Both the position numbers and the translations under genes were made by a program. A DNA stretch of 64,000 nt, from assembly GCA_015680685.1 (NCBI GenBank), contig MNCI01004447.1, forward strand, positions 44,875 to 108,874, given 5' to 3'. Positions within the stretch are counted from its first letter, which is position 1. The number at the start of each line of letters is the position of its first letter. Below are positions 32,790 through 45,360 of this stretch, in pieces. The stretch comes from Gnetum montanum (taxonomy: Eukaryota; Streptophyta; Gnetopsida; Gnetales; Gnetaceae). A model generated the notes under the pieces. That model saw only the letters and a program-made list of their open reading frames with translations, made no database searches and had not been told where the DNA came from.

Positions 32790-33603
32790 TGATGAAGCAT
32801 GTTTTCATTTGCTTCGACGTTGGGTATCTGACATCAAAGCTCAGATGCGACATTGGGTATCCAATGTTAGGGGGTATACATTGGCCCATAAATATAGTGC
32901 TTGGGCTCCCAATTTGGCATGATTTTTCTTTTAGTTTCTAGTCAGAGTATTGAAGATCTTATAGTTTATTCTCTCCAAAGTTAGAATATTTTCTAAATGC
33001 CTATAGAAGGAGTCTGAGTGTGTACAAATCTTTGTTCAAACACTAATGTACCTGAGTGCAGCAGTTTGATGGGAATAAAAACAAACTCTTATGATAATCC
33101 TTGTAGCACTAAGAATAGATTAATGTTTCCTTTAATGCACTTTACTTTAATGCATTTCAATTAAGTAATTAATTTCTAGTTGTTAATGAACAAAAGCATG
33201 ACCACTTCAAGCATACATGCAATGATTGGCAACCTAGTAATGCTTAATGTTTGGTAGCCCAATAGTGCTATATGTGTTTAGGATGTGTCCAAGAAAGTGG
33301 GATAGGTACTTGTGTTAGGCTAGCTAGAAAGTAGATGAATTAGATCTTCAATTACTTTACCTTTCATTCTTGTTGTAGGTGATCAAATTTATAAAACATA
33401 AAATAATAAACATCATATGCCTCACATTGGACTAAATTATACATGACAAAGCTACCACTAGTCCAAGTAGGAAGATAATGAACTACAATCAAAGCTTAAC
33501 AATCTAGATACCAAAACTAGTTCCATTCACAAAATTCAACTAGATCATGCATGAACTCTTGTGATTCGTATGGTTGGGCATAGGGGTACCTTGCTACTTG
33601 TCA
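32790..33603 (+). repeat. Solo-type LTR of the copy A/B family
   Basis: The last 180 bp match the 3' end of the LTR at 6627-7421, for example 'gattcgtatggttgggcata' here against 'attcgtatggttgagtgtag' there. The start TGATGAAG, end CTTGTCA, length (814 bp) and a TATA-like 'cataaatata' at 32887 fit. No primer site or gag follows and no element interior precedes it, so it appears to be a solo LTR. Flanking 5-mers 'ggggt' and 'ttggt' match at only three of five bases. Confidence 0.7.
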
Positions 33604-34160
33604 TTGGTGTAACACCCATGCTAGAGGTGGAGAAGGGGGAATAGGAGGGGTAATATTAAAAATCTTACATCCTCATATATAGCATTGGAACATTACCCTT
33701 TGGCAAGTGTTATAGTTGTTTGCTAAAAATTAAAGTAAAATTTGGTTTGTTTTCGAAAGGTTTTATTTTAGTTTTAGCTAGGTGTCAACATTGGCCTTAC
33801 TAGAAAATTCCCAACAACTATTATGAATTTTCTACCAAAACCCAAACAACCACATTAGGGGAGGGTATGATACCCATGCTAGCTTTAGAAAATTTAGCAA
33901 GTACTGTGAATTTTCCCAAAGCCCAAACACCCATGTTAGGGTCTTGGTGGTAGCAAAAAGGGTAGAAAAATGGCAAATTAAATTAGACGAAGAACTTGGG
34001 TGGAGGCCTCCTTCCAGTCCCAAAAAACTATACTAACTAAAAATCCTAGTTGGTGGAGAAATTCAAAATTCTAGTGAAATAGCTTTAACCTTGAATCCCA
34101 AGGACCTCTAAAAAATAGGAGTTGAGGTACCTTGAATAGTTCATCCAACCACTTAGGGAC
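33604..34160. other. Leader of copy 2 right of the solo LTR
   Basis: Continues the 'acacccatgctagag' words and then the dispersed leader repeat (33985-34160; compare 24270-24450). No gene. Confidence 0.5.
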
Positions 34161-36309
34161 TTGGAAAATGTAAATAAGGATAAAAAAATGCAATGCAGAT
34201 ATAATAAAATAAATGCATGGAAATGGAACAAATAAATCTATCTTACATACAAATAGAACTATAAACGTTATTTTAAAAGAAATAAATAATGGTTCAAGAA
34301 ATGTTTACAATATGTTCTTGGAATAACAAGAGGTTTACTTTGGTGGAAGTTCAGAGTTTGTTGAAATTGTTACAACTAGCTTCATGATCCAAAGGTTTTG
34401 CAATTTCCAATGCTTTCAAACCTTTGCTACTCTTTGCACCAAATTTGCAACATTAGTCATGTAGGGGGTGAGATGTGTGTTAGTTTTGGGCTGCTAATAA
34501 GATTAATGCTAGGAGTCTTAGTGGCCAAGCTTCTTAGTGTTGGTGTAAGACTACACATAATCTCAAGGTGTAAAATGGCTACAATGGTTATGGGTTCCAT
34601 GCTAAAATTTTCTTTCAAAAGCTTTGTGTTTGTAATGAATTTTCAAACCTCTTGGATTCCCAAAAAGTGGAACCCTTTCATGGTGCACAAGATTGGATTA
34701 TAAAGATTTTATGGCTATAATTTTTCTACAAATTTGTGTGCTAATAATTCACAAATTAATGTTATGTGCAAGTGTCCAAGTTCAACTAGGTTACTATGTA
34801 CTGTATGTGTTATACCCTCGTAGCCTTAAATTCATTTTGTTGACTAAAAATAGTAATAGGGACATAACACCCATGGTGGAGATACAACACCCATGCTTGG
34901 GGGAGGGCATCCACGCTAGGGCAATGCTAGACCCATGCTGGAGAAATGCTACATACTTGCTAAAGCTAGGCTAGATCCTCACTAGAGCTAGGCTAGACCC
35001 TCTTTGGAGCAATGCTAGGGGATTAGTGTAGCATTTGGGGGGTGAAGTAGCAATGCTAAGGATGGTAAGAGTTATATCCTCCCAAGTTGAGCATGGTTGA
35101 TGTCTATAGTGACAGAAAAATTCGATCGTTGGAAAAACCAAACCTCTTAGTGCAATAGCTTTGATTTTGAATCCCTAGGACCTTTAAGAAAATGGGATTC
35201 AAGGTATCTTGAGTGGTTAGGTAGATCACCTCGGGACTTATGAAGTGTAAAAACAAATAATAGAAAGATAAGTGTAGACCTAGAAACCAAGAAGCAAATA
35301 TAAATTACACACAAACTAAAACTTTAAAACTTTAACTATAAAACTTTATTAAAAAAATTAAAGAATGAGTTGAGGGGATGTGTACAAATGTTTCCTATGG
35401 GATACCAAAGGGGGTTTACTTGGGTGGGGGTTCATAGCCTGTTGAAATTCATATGATCCACTTCATGATCTAGATGCTCAACCACTCCTAATGCTATCAA
35501 ACCTCCTCTACTATTGCTCCAAGTCTACAATGTTGGTCATTGTTAGGGTGTTGAGAGATGTGGACAATTTGACTACCAAAATTCTCCATGCTAGGAATTG
35601 GGGATACCAAAAGTGTATTATAGTAACCAAAAATCCATAAATCTTAGGGTGGGGGAGGGGGAGGGGGGGTGGGTTAACAAGGTCATAAGTGTTCCACACT
35701 GGGAGTCTCTAAGAAGTTGCATTTCTTCAAGTTTGCAAGAGCTCTTGGAAGCCAAAATTTCTAAATGATTAGAAATGTCAAAGTGTGGAACTTGAAAATG
35801 TTGTTGCGATTTTGTTCTTATAGGTTTTTTGCCATGAAATGGGCTACAAATTGGCAAAAATTCAATTGTAATGTGGTTATAAATTGGCTCTAATTTTGCT
35901 GAAAATTTTTACCATGTATAGGTAAGATCGATGTCCAAATTTGGGGGTTACCATATATAGTAAGTGCCAAACCCCCATGGTCATTCCATTTACAATAACT
36001 AATAATGAGGGCACACCATTTACGCTAGAGGAAAATCTTCTATGTTGGGCCTTCAACCTTCTATGTTGGCCAGAAAGATCAATGTTGTAGTACATGGAGT
36101 GTTGAAATCTAGTCTTTAAAACTTCTATGCTAGGGGCATGCAATCTCCACACTAGAGGTGAAGTCTCCACGTTGGGGGTGAAGGTTTTTACTTTGAGAAT
36201 AGAGTCTTCACATCTTTCCTTGCTGAGGTCTATCCTTCCATACTAAGATTAGGTGATCCACACCCCTCCATACTTGGGGTAGGTCAAATCTACCCCCTCT
36301 AGGTATTCC
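34161..36309. repeat. Leader/LTR-derived sequence with short repeated words
   Basis: Degenerate repeats such as 'caacacccatgcttggg', 'gctaggctagaccctc' (34855-35030) and 'ttctatgttgggcc', 'ctccacgttgggggtg' (36030-36200), plus another leader repeat (35105-35250) and a G-rich run at 35646-35672. No coding region supported. Confidence 0.5.
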
Positions 36310-37462
36310 CAGCATAGAAAAGTGTATACCAATCATAAAACCCATAAAATCACCAATTTTTGACATTCCAAAAGGCATTTGATGACTTATGAGGTAGTTT
36401 TTAACCCCAAAAGTATGAAACATGTGATATTACAACTCATGTATAACAATCTTCACATTTACAATGAAGTTTTGCCTTGGGCTTCATGGGGTGAAGGCTA
36501 GATAATGAAAAATGGTTACAACATGCAAATTTTGGTGGTGTTTCAATGGACCCTCTTTGTTGGTGTCCCAAGAATTGACTTGTGAGGCATCGAAAAAGAA
36601 TACAAAACATCATTGTAGGTCCACCACCAACATTCCCTCTCCATGCTTAATCTAGTCATGTTGAACCATGCTGAAGAGTGCTTGTGATGATGGGATAGGG
36701 CTTTGATGGGGAACTGATGTTAAAGTCATAGTGAAATGATTATGAGGGCTAACAATACATCCCAAATGTTGACACTTCATGTTTTGAAGTGTTGGTCACT
36801 CAACAAATGCATTTGAGGATTGAGTAACTTCACTCCAAGGTTTCTTTGCCCATTGGGCTTCTTCCCTATGTTCAAAACCACTGCTCTTTATTAGTCATTC
36901 TAGCTCAATAATTTGGGGTGAAACCTTCATTGGGTTTATTTACCAAGGCTATTTAGATATGGTTTTACCATTGCATTAGTTGTGTTACACTTAATGGACT
37001 TAGGGAGTTATCCCATAGAATGGGATGTGTTACGCTTGATGGACTTAATTATTTTTCCATTGGATGAGATGTGTTACATTCAAGTGGACTTGAAGATGGA
37101 GCATGATAAAGAGATATCATATGACTATAGTGCATGAGTGGAAAACATAAGTTAACTTTGTTTTCCAAGCTATGGAATGTCATAACTAGACTATGAGATT
37201 GGGCTCAAGGAGTTGTGCTAGATGGAGAATGATGGTGCAAGTACTCTTAACATAGTAGGGAAAAATCATCAAACTTTTCACATCAAGGTTATGTAGTGAC
37301 TTGCTACTATGATAACCTACACCCTTGTGATGGCTCCAAGCTTCATCCTATAAGCACAACACCAAGAGGACAAGAAAACCAAGTAAGCAAAGCATGTTAT
37401 AATATTAAACTGGGTATAGGCCACATAAAATGATAAAACCAAGGAACCTAGGTTACCAATGT

Positions 37463-37576
37463 TGCTATTTTAAGGCCATGGCTAGCCATGTAACAATTTA
37501 AGGCCCTGGTAGGACATGTTGCTAGTTTAATGTCATAGTAGACTGCAGTACCAGTTTAAGGTCTCAATAGGCCATA
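37463..37576. repeat. GGCC motif array, copy 3
   Basis: Four decayed units such as 'atttaaggccctggtagg', in the same place relative to the integrase tail as 18561-18702 in copy 1. Confidence 0.7.
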
Positions 37577-37619
37577 ATGAAGAAGGATTGCTTGTTGATG
37601 ATCATTGATGTCATGGCTT

Positions 37620-38720
37620 TTGTAGATCACATGTAATAGGGCTTTAGATAGGAATGGCTGACTTGATTGGCCAACTCATGCCCCTCCATGTCTATTATCC
37701 TAAATGCTCCATTACTGTAGGCTCTGGTAACAAGGAAGGATCCTTTCTAGTTGGCTAAGAATTTATCCACATACTCATGGATGGCTTTGAGAACTAGGTC
37801 ATCTTCCTTGATCTTACACTTGCTCAAGTTATGGTGGTGTTGCTGTTTCTACCTCTATTGATACTTCTCAACATGAGCAAGCACTCATACATGTTGCTCC
37901 TCCATTGAGTCTAGGTCCATTATTTGCAACTCCTTGCTTTGCTCATTGTCGATGAAGTTAGATAAGGCTACTTGAAGAAATGATACATGAAATTCAAGAG
38001 GTAAAAATTCTTTAGAATCATAAACTAGTTTATGAGGTGTTATACCAATTTTTGTATGGTAAGCTGTACGATATGCCAAAAGTTCATGGACAAGCTGCTC
38101 ATGCCATTTGCACTTGCTATTATTGAGCATCCTTTAGAGTAAGTTGATGAAAGCCTTGTTAATTTCTTTTGCTTGTCAACTGGATTGAGGGTAATAAGGT
38201 TATGAGGAAGAATGCTTAATGCATAGGTCATGATAGAAATCCTTTATTTCTTGGCTATAATATTATGATCCATTATCTGTAACTATGATCATGGGTATGG
38301 CAAAAAGAGCTACAATGTTATTTAGTATGAATTTATAGACATTTTTGGATGTTGTCTTTCTTAAAGGAATAGCTTCAACCCACTTAGTAAACTATTCAGT
38401 TGCATTGATGATGAAGCTATGACTCATAGAAGACTTAGGCATTATAGGTCCAATGATATCCAACCTCCATCATTGAAATAGCCAAGTGATATGAGTAGTG
38501 TGTAACTAAATTGGTGGTCTGTGTATTAGGTTACTATGTTGTTGGCATGTATCGTAGGTCTTAGCCTTTTCCAGGTAGTCACTTTTCATATGGGGCTAGT
38601 AATAACCTAATCATATAATCTTAGTGACCATGGCTATAGTTCCTATATGTCTCCCAAAAACACCCTCATGAACTTGCTCTAGGATTGTTTTGGCTTCATT
38701 TTTACCCAAGAAATTTAACA
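37620..38720 (-). pseudogene. Gypsy integrase, copy 3
   Basis: The minus strand reads 'IIGPIMPKSSMSHSFIINAT' and 'FTKWVEAIPLRKTTS', then 'IPMIIVTDNGS' with the second catalytic Asp, 'YYSQEIKDFYHDLCIKHSSS', and 'QAKEINKAFINLL' in the region of the catalytic Glu. The C-terminal part 'WHEQLVHELLAYRTAYHTK' and 'GITPHKLVYDSKEFLPLE' lies at 38130-37885, and the tail runs on to about 37620. Integrase joins element DNA to the host genome. Stops are scattered throughout. Confidence 0.8.
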
Positions 38721-39276
38721 ATACATCATCATAGGATTGTTGACATAATGTGCTATTGCCTACTATGACATACTATTTTGATCATTTATGTATAACATCC
38801 TTTTGAGTAGTAATTAATTCTTGTGAAGATTCACCATGCATAAGTTAGAATTTGATATTGTTATATCACATTGTGGAAGGAGTAGTATGAATGATCATCA
38901 CAAAGGTATCCTCAATGCTTTCTGTGATGGGGATAGCATAGTTCATAATTAAGGTGGACAACTTACTAAACACATTTGATGTCACACTGGGGGCTAGCAT
39001 TGCAATGGCATCAACTATGGCATTCTTGTTTTGGGGTATATGTTGGATATCAACAACTACAAATTATTGTAACAATTTCTTTTATAAGTCATAGTAAGGT
39101 TGTAAATGTTTGGCTTTACATGCATAAACCTTGGTTACTTGGTTGACCAAAAGTTGCGAATGACCTTTGATCATTAATCACTTGATTTATAAACAAGTTC
39201 CCATCATCCCTTTGATTAAATCATAATACTATGCTACATTATTAGTACATGAAAACTCAAAATAGTAGGTGAAGGA
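38721..39276 (-). pseudogene. Decayed pol linker, copy 3
   Basis: This lies between the second RNase H and the integrase core, where the integrase zinc-binding region is expected. Text is too broken to name a domain with confidence. Confidence 0.4.
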
Positions 39277-39570
39277 TCAAATTTCATCAAATAGAAATGT
39301 TATAATGGTAGTGGCACTAGCCCCATGGGTAGTTGAATCTCCATCAATATGCATAACCACCTCATAGTCCTTAGGCACTTCGCTAATGGTGTTGATATTT
39401 TCATTAGGGAACTTAGGATCTATGACTTCTTGATCATCAACAAATGAAACAGTAGATTCTATGACTATAGCTTGACCTTTTGTAGAGGATTGAGAAATGT
39501 AATGAAGGTTAAAATCTACTGTGATGACTTTCCATTTGGCTATGCAACTACTTTCATAGATTTTGGTCAT
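39277..39570 (-). pseudogene. Second RNase H (Tat type), copy 3
   Basis: The minus strand reads 'KWKVITVDFNLHYISQSSTK', then 'KGQAIVIESTV', then 'EVVMHIDGDSTTHGASATTI'. The K-G-Q-A-(L) linker followed by a fresh x-x-D-G-x-S/T-x-x-x-G-A start is how the additional RNase H of Tat elements begins. The first RNase H is recognisable upstream (39600-39850). Only the N-terminal half of this domain is clear. Confidence 0.65.
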
Positions 39571-39599
39571 TATGACTCTAAGTACATTATCTTAGCATA

Positions 39600-40900
39600 T
39601 GATGTTGACCTAGCTTCTAAAGAGGCAATGTCTCTACTTATTTAATGAGAAGACTAGTGGTAGACAATACTTCTTCACTTGAGTGTATCTTGTCTTGTGG
39701 GCATCTAATGCATGGCTAAGGTAGTATACTGGCATTTCTACTCCATCATTACTTTTTTGACAAAGTAGAGAGGCAATGGACATGTCAGAGATGGCCATGT
39801 AGATGTAAAAAATGGTTTATGATCTTTTGGAGGATAGACTGTCAGTAGTTGTGCCAACTCTTGCTTAAGGTTTTAAAAGACCTCTTGGCATTGAGTAATT
39901 CGCTCATAGTGAACCCCTTTCTTAAGAAAGTGTTGCATGGGCTGTAACTTCTTTGTAACCCTAGCAATGAACCTATAAATAAATTGTAATCTAACTTGTA
40001 GTCCTTGAAGCTTCTTAAGGTTGGTAGGCACCACTAATTTGTATATTTCCTCAACCTTTTAAGGATCGACATGTATCCCTACTTTAGATACTACAAAACC
40101 AAGCATCTTACTAGTCTTAACACCAAAGATATATTTCTTGTGTTTAAGCCTAAGCTCATAATTAAGGCATCATTTAAGCACAAGATCTAGATCATTACTG
40201 TGGTTGTTGGCCACTTTGGACTTAATAGATATATCATCTACATAATTGTTGAGCAAGCCTAGCATGTAATCATTAAAGATATAGGTCATGACTCATTAAT
40301 AAGTGTCTCCTAAATTTTTAAGGATAAGGTACATCATTGTATAGCAAAAGGCACCCTAAGGGATCATGAACGTCATGCTATTAATGTTTTGAGTTGATCC
40401 TAATCTGGTTATATCCTAACAACTCATTCATGAAGTACAATAAGGCATGACTAGTCATAGTATTGATAAGTTAATCAATACTAGGTAAAGGAAAGTCATC
40501 CTTGATGGTTGTCTTATTTAGGTCTTGGAAATCAATGTAAATATGGATACTTCCATCTTTCTTAGGGACTACTACTATGTTGGACATCCATTCTGCATAG
40601 TCAATAGCACTAATGAAACCAGCTTCATAGAGTTTTGTGATTTCATTGTAGACTACCAAGGCCAAATCAAGTCTAATCTTGCACACTTTTTGCTTAACTG
40701 GTTTAATGCTAGGAGCTAGTATGATGTTTTGTTGTACCAGGCATGGGTCTAAGCCCGACATATCTTTAGATGATCAAGCAAATGCCTTAATAGTGCCTTG
40801 TAGGACCTTGGTGATGTCTTGAGGCTATTGAGGTTCTAGTGAGGAACTTAGTTTTAGTGTTTTCTCACCACTGTGTGTTGTGAAAGGAACCTCAACTAAA
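39600..40900 (-). pseudogene. Gypsy reverse transcriptase and first RNase H, copy 3
   Basis: The RT opens with 'LYEAGFISAIDYAEWMSNIV' and 'VPKKDGSIHIYIDFQDLNK' (40761-40471). The catalytic Y-V-D-D is intact at 40233-40244, followed by 'LNYELRLKHKKYIFGVKTSK' and 'MLGFVVSKVGIHVDP'. The first RNase H follows with 'PKDHKPFF' near 39830. Stops and frameshifts break it between these blocks. Confidence 0.85.
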
Positions 40901-41109
40901 GATTCTTCAGTTTATCACCTGCCTCTAAGTCAAGGGTTTTGACTAGGTTTTCAGGCCATTCTAGAGGTTTCTCTATCAAGGCTACCTAGTTGAGAAGACC
41001 CTTAGGCTCATAATCTAGGTAATTAGGGTTGATATACTATTCCACATTACCATGAGATCCACTTAGCCTCAAAGGTAAATTTATATGCTCCTAGGTACTT
41101 ATACTTTGT

Positions 41110-41640
41110 TTGTACATATCAACCATAAGCACATTAAGTGACACTTGGGTAAAGATGAGTAAATAATGCTAAAATGCTATGAAATAAAACAAAAATATGC
41201 TACTCTAATGCCAAATAAAAGGAAAATGGGACCATATAAGGCTATAGACAAAGTAGATGCGATGACCTGAAGGCTAAAAACAAGGCCAAAATAACTAAAA
41301 CAAGGTCAAAATAGGTCACCAACATTGCCAGTTTAAGGCCATAGTAGGCCATGATCACATGGTACCAAATGGTGATGAGGGAAGGTCAAACCCCACCATT
41401 CAATACTAATCAAAGGCTAAACAAGGCCATACATGATCATAATAAGGATAAACATATTGAAACAAATGTAATTTTGAGGCCAAACAAAGTCAAGAATGCA
41501 ACAATGGTTAAAAAAAGTCATGATGATGATAAATAAAGGCTAAAATAAGGCAAGGTGGGACACATATGATGAATCTTGGTCAAAATATGGTCAATAAGGG
41601 TTAGGTTTTCCTAGTTTTAGGCCTTAGCACGACATGGTTT
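41110..41640 (-). other. Spacer of copy 3 with GGCC motifs
   Basis: Matches 18966-19640 in copy 1. Motif units at 41330-41352 and 41610-41640. No gene. Confidence 0.6.
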
Positions 41641-41739
41641 AAGGTTACAAGGCTGTTGGATAAGTTTGGGAATCAACATAGGCTATTTTTGGCTATTTGG
41701 GCCTAGAAATCAAGGGTCTTAATGCTTTCATTGTAGACC

Positions 41740-43900
41740 CCCCTTGTTTCCATGCTGGCTAGCATGGAAAGGATGACCCTTAGTATGGATGGAACATCTA
41801 GATAGTTTTCCAAGCTTATTTTGGTCAATTATCAACTTTCAATGGCTTGCATGTTAGTGTAGTTGATTAGTGAAGGGAATGGACTAATTTTAGCATCACT
41901 TTCAACCCTTGGAATCCTCCTTTTTGAGCTTGAAAATGTTGTTCATATTGGATCCATGTTGGTGAACATGAAAGAGGTGATCGCCTACATGAAACCCAAT
42001 GAAAATAGATTGCATGTCATTTAAAGGGTCAAAATTAGGATTCTAGGGCCTTCCTAAGGTAGCGTAGGATCAAATTTGTCAAAATTGGTTACTTTGGAGA
42101 TAAAAAAAGCTCAAAAAGAAACTTTTTGAGCTTCACCCCCTATTTCCATGTTAGCCAATATGGATAGGAGGGGGCTTAGTGTGGATAATCTAGATCCAAG
42201 CCATAACATGGTCAAACAAGGTGAAACTAATAGCTAGAACCCATATTTGGAAGTTGTACATCTCCTAGCTTCATTCTAAAGTAATTTTGAGAGGTTTCAA
42301 GTGTAAAAGGAAGTTGGAATAGCTCCCCACTTTTCCACTCTAAGGATGGTGGCCCTAGTGTGGAAGGATGGGGGTGCTCTTATTCTATGCCTTTGGGATG
42401 GTCTAGGAGCACATCAACTAAGTTTGTGTGCTTCTAGGGTTGTAGATTATGATTTCCCATGTTTTTGACTAAGTTTGATCATTCTTGGAGACTATATGAG
42501 GCTATGTAAGATCACACCTCCCTTGATCAATGTTGGGGAAGTTTCTATAGCATGGAAGATGTGAATGAATGGGTTTTAGGGGATAAAACAAGGTTAGATG
42601 GGTGCAAAATTAAGTTTGTGAGGTTCTAGGCTTCTTCGGTGTAGTTTTTTGATCTCTAGGAATGTCAATCTGCTATCAAAGGTGGAAAGGAAACACTTCC
42701 AAGCTAGTTCTATGCTACTCGACATGGAGGAAGCCTTTCCTAGTGTGGATAGTTTGGAAATATTATATCTATGGTAGTTTTGACCACAATCGATAATGCA
42801 TGTCAATCGCTAGAGTTGTCGGGGTTAAGGGCTAGGGTTTAAGGTCAAAATTTAGAAGTTTTGAGTGTTCATAAGTGTTTTTTTATGTTATCCCTTTTTT
42901 CCATGCTGGGGCCATCATTCTCAATGTGGACCTTGCTAGGAATATCCAATGATTGGCTATTTGTGATAAATTTTTGAGGATATGAGGGCTTTGGAAGGTG
43001 CAAACAGGGTCATAGGGTGCATACAAGGGTATTTGGTATTAGTTTGAGGTGTCTATTATGAGTCTTTCACCCCCAATATCCATGCTGATTCCATGCTATT
43101 CAATGTGGAAGAACTAAGGAAGCCTACTTTTTACGCTTTTTATCACTTTTGGCCATGCATGTGCATTTCTAGGGTTGTTGGTGTTGATGTTTGAAGGGTA
43201 GGGTCAAAATCTAGTAAGTTTGAGGATTTTAAGATGGCTTTTTAGCTTAACCCTATCCATCCATGCTGGGTGTAGGATGCCAATCATGGATGGGATCCTC
43301 TCTAGTGTGGGGAACTAAAGGGAGGCAATTTTAGGCTATTTTGATCAACTTCCAAAAGTCTGGTGGCTTTTAGAATGGTCGGGCTATTGCCAGAAGTTAA
43401 GTTTCATGCAAATTTCATAGGTTTTAACCTCACCCCTTTCCATTAACATTAGGGATAGGATTCTTAGCAAGGATTAGATCCCCCTCAACATGGAGAACCA
43501 AAGGGAGGTTGATTTTCATTAATTTCCAAAAGTTTAGTGGATTCTAGAAGGGTTGATAAGGTTTTGATGTAAGTACAAGGTAATTTTTTATTGTTTGGAT
43601 GTGTTTGAAATTCCTCATGAACCTTATTAATTTTACCCATGTTGGATCCATGCTAGATATCATGGATGAGATCTCCCCCAACATGGAGTAACCAAAAATT
43701 TTAGATCTAGGCTCTTTTGACATTGAATTGACTATGCATGTTAGCTTCCAAGGTAGTTAGGGTTGATTGTTAAGATTTGGGGATAAGATACATAATTGTG
43801 GAGGCTCCTAGGTACCTCATGTAGTCAATCCTCCTCCTTCCATGCTAAGCATTGTGGCCCTAGAATGGATGAGAGGGGGATGACAATTTTGTGCCATTTT
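41740..43900. repeat. Tandem array with palindromic cores (type 2)
   Basis: Roughly ten diverged units of about 180-220 bp. Each has a core near 'tttccatgctgg' paired with a downstream 'catggaaagg' or 'tagtgtggatgg'. The best example is 41747-41770, where TTTCCATGCT faces AGCATGGAAA across a 4-bp loop. Other cores lie near 42150, 42340, 42705, 42895, 43075, 43250, 43430, 43630 and 43840. Spacers share 'ggtcaaaatttag'-like words. No coding region. Confidence 0.7.
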
Positions 43901-44116
43901 TAATCAATTTTGAAGCACTTGGAGGCTCCAGAAGGTTCTAGTAAGGTCTAGAGGTCCCAAGGGTAGATTATTAGGATATTTTTTGGTCATAAACTAGGTT
44001 TTGTTGCATACCCCATAGGATTCTATCACGTAAATGTGATCCCATTGAACATTGGTGACTTGATGTATGATCCTTCTTCCATCTATACTCTTAAATTATT
44101 ATGCTCACTAATGGGA

Positions 44117-45360
44117 GTATCTAGCTCTAATACCACTTATGGATTGAGAACTTAGATGGGGGGTTGAATAAGTACTTTAATTAGAATTTCATCTTCTACA
44201 TAAAACACACAAAATTTTATATGGTTCCCCAAGTTTGGTACATCCACACTTAGAGGATAGAATCTGTGCACACCTCTAGACTTTGTTTCTCAACAAATGT
44301 GGTTTGGAGGACATCACACGTTGTACAAGCTTTGAGTTCTACACTAGAGTGTTTCATCACAGTGAAACCACTCACTTCCACAAGGTCCCAACAATCTTAG
44401 AATGTGGTTTCAAGGATCCCATAACCTGTACAAAATTAACCTTTGCTCCAAACTATTTTGATGGTGCAAAATCAGTCAACCCTATAAGGTCCCAACAAGC
44501 TCAATATAAATGCCTTCTCATAAGAAGCACATCAACCCCACTAAGCTATGAGAAGAAAAAAAAGGCACAAGGAAAGGATGTAACTAAATTTACAAGTACT
44601 TATCATTAAAGCTCAATACAACATATAACCAATAAAATGATGTTACAATGAATAGCAAGAGTGAAATTAAATAGATAAGACAATGATTGATTTGATGTGA
44701 ATAGTCCCTTATTCAATTCCCAATATTTTGGTATTTTCTTATAGTCTTATTGTTTCTAAAAACCCCTCAAAATGTATGCAATGACTACCAAATGACTAGT
44801 ATATATGTCTCCTTCAAATTTGGGATGTCTACCTGAGATTGGCCTCAATTCAAGAGAGACGTCTCACTAGAAAATGGAATGTCTTCTATAGGATGTCTTT
44901 TGGGAAACGTCTTCTATGGGATAGAGATGTCTATTGTTTATGGGAGACATCTCCTCATCTTTTGGGTTCTATTTTCTGAGGCTTTTTCCCATTAATTTTC
45001 CTTCTTTTCAATCCTTGGAGCATCTTCATTTGATTTGTAGCCTCCATTTCCATCCATGCTCAATCATGTTCTCATTTTGACAATCTTCAGAACGTCTTTG
45101 ATTAGCTTGTAGACTCTTGTATCCTAGCTCTTATCTTGTCATCCCAACATAGCTCTCATTATGACTTAGCATTTTCTCTTTGTCCCAATCTAATGTCTTG
45201 ATAAATTAAGGTTCTTGATTGTGCTATTGCCCTAATCTCATCATGCTCTTGGTCTATGCTTAAACTTGTAAGGTAACAAATACAAGTTCCACATTATACA
45301 TTTTCAAATTTTCTGACATATCAAAAGGTTAGTAGTTTTTCTCTTTAGTAAGCATTTTGG
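44117..45360 (-). repeat. LTR-like repeat, second family, copy i
   Basis: At its left border 'gctctaatacca' (44117-44128) is the reverse complement of a tRNA-iMet primer site (TGGTATCAGAGC) with one change, so it looks like a 5' LTR of a minus-strand element. The repeat then starts 'ggattgagaacttagatg' and 'ggggggttgaataag'. It matches 50503-51710 and part of 53345-53889, including the end words 'atcaaaaggttagtag'. It contains several 'gggatgtct' and 'agacatctc' words of opposite sense. Confidence 0.6.

Larger units (their letters stand above)
28401..36300 (-). mobile_element. Tat-like Ty3/gypsy element, copy 2 (gag-protease and leader)
   Basis: Minus-strand relic with GGCC motifs (28405-28475), protease (about 28950-29250), gag (29266-32159) and a long leader that holds a foreign LTR (32790-33603). 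No reverse transcriptase or integrase follows the protease; the neighbouring sequence is the synthase pseudogene. Sequence order and the gag start are the same as in copy 1. The right boundary against copy 3 near 36300 is approximate. Confidence 0.65.
36310..41640 (-). mobile_element. Tat-like Ty3/gypsy element, copy 3 (pol-bearing)
   Basis: The minus strand carries, right to left, spacer with GGCC motifs (41110-41640), reverse transcriptase and RNase H (about 39600-40900), a second RNase H (39277-39420), integrase (about 37620-38720), GGCC motifs (37463-37576) and a 3' non-coding region (36310-37440). RNase H followed by a second RNase H before integrase is the mark of the Tat lineage. Gag and protease are not joined to this copy; the spacer runs into the type 2 array. 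All frames are broken. Confidence 0.75.

Noticed and set aside
32785-33608. Target-site duplication of the solo-type LTR
   Set aside because: The flanking 5-mers 'ggggt' and 'ttggt' agree at only three bases, so no duplication is claimed.
34398-34974. Two + strand frames of about 100 codons
   Set aside because: They lie in decayed leader sequence of copy 2 and have no conserved counterpart in copy 1.
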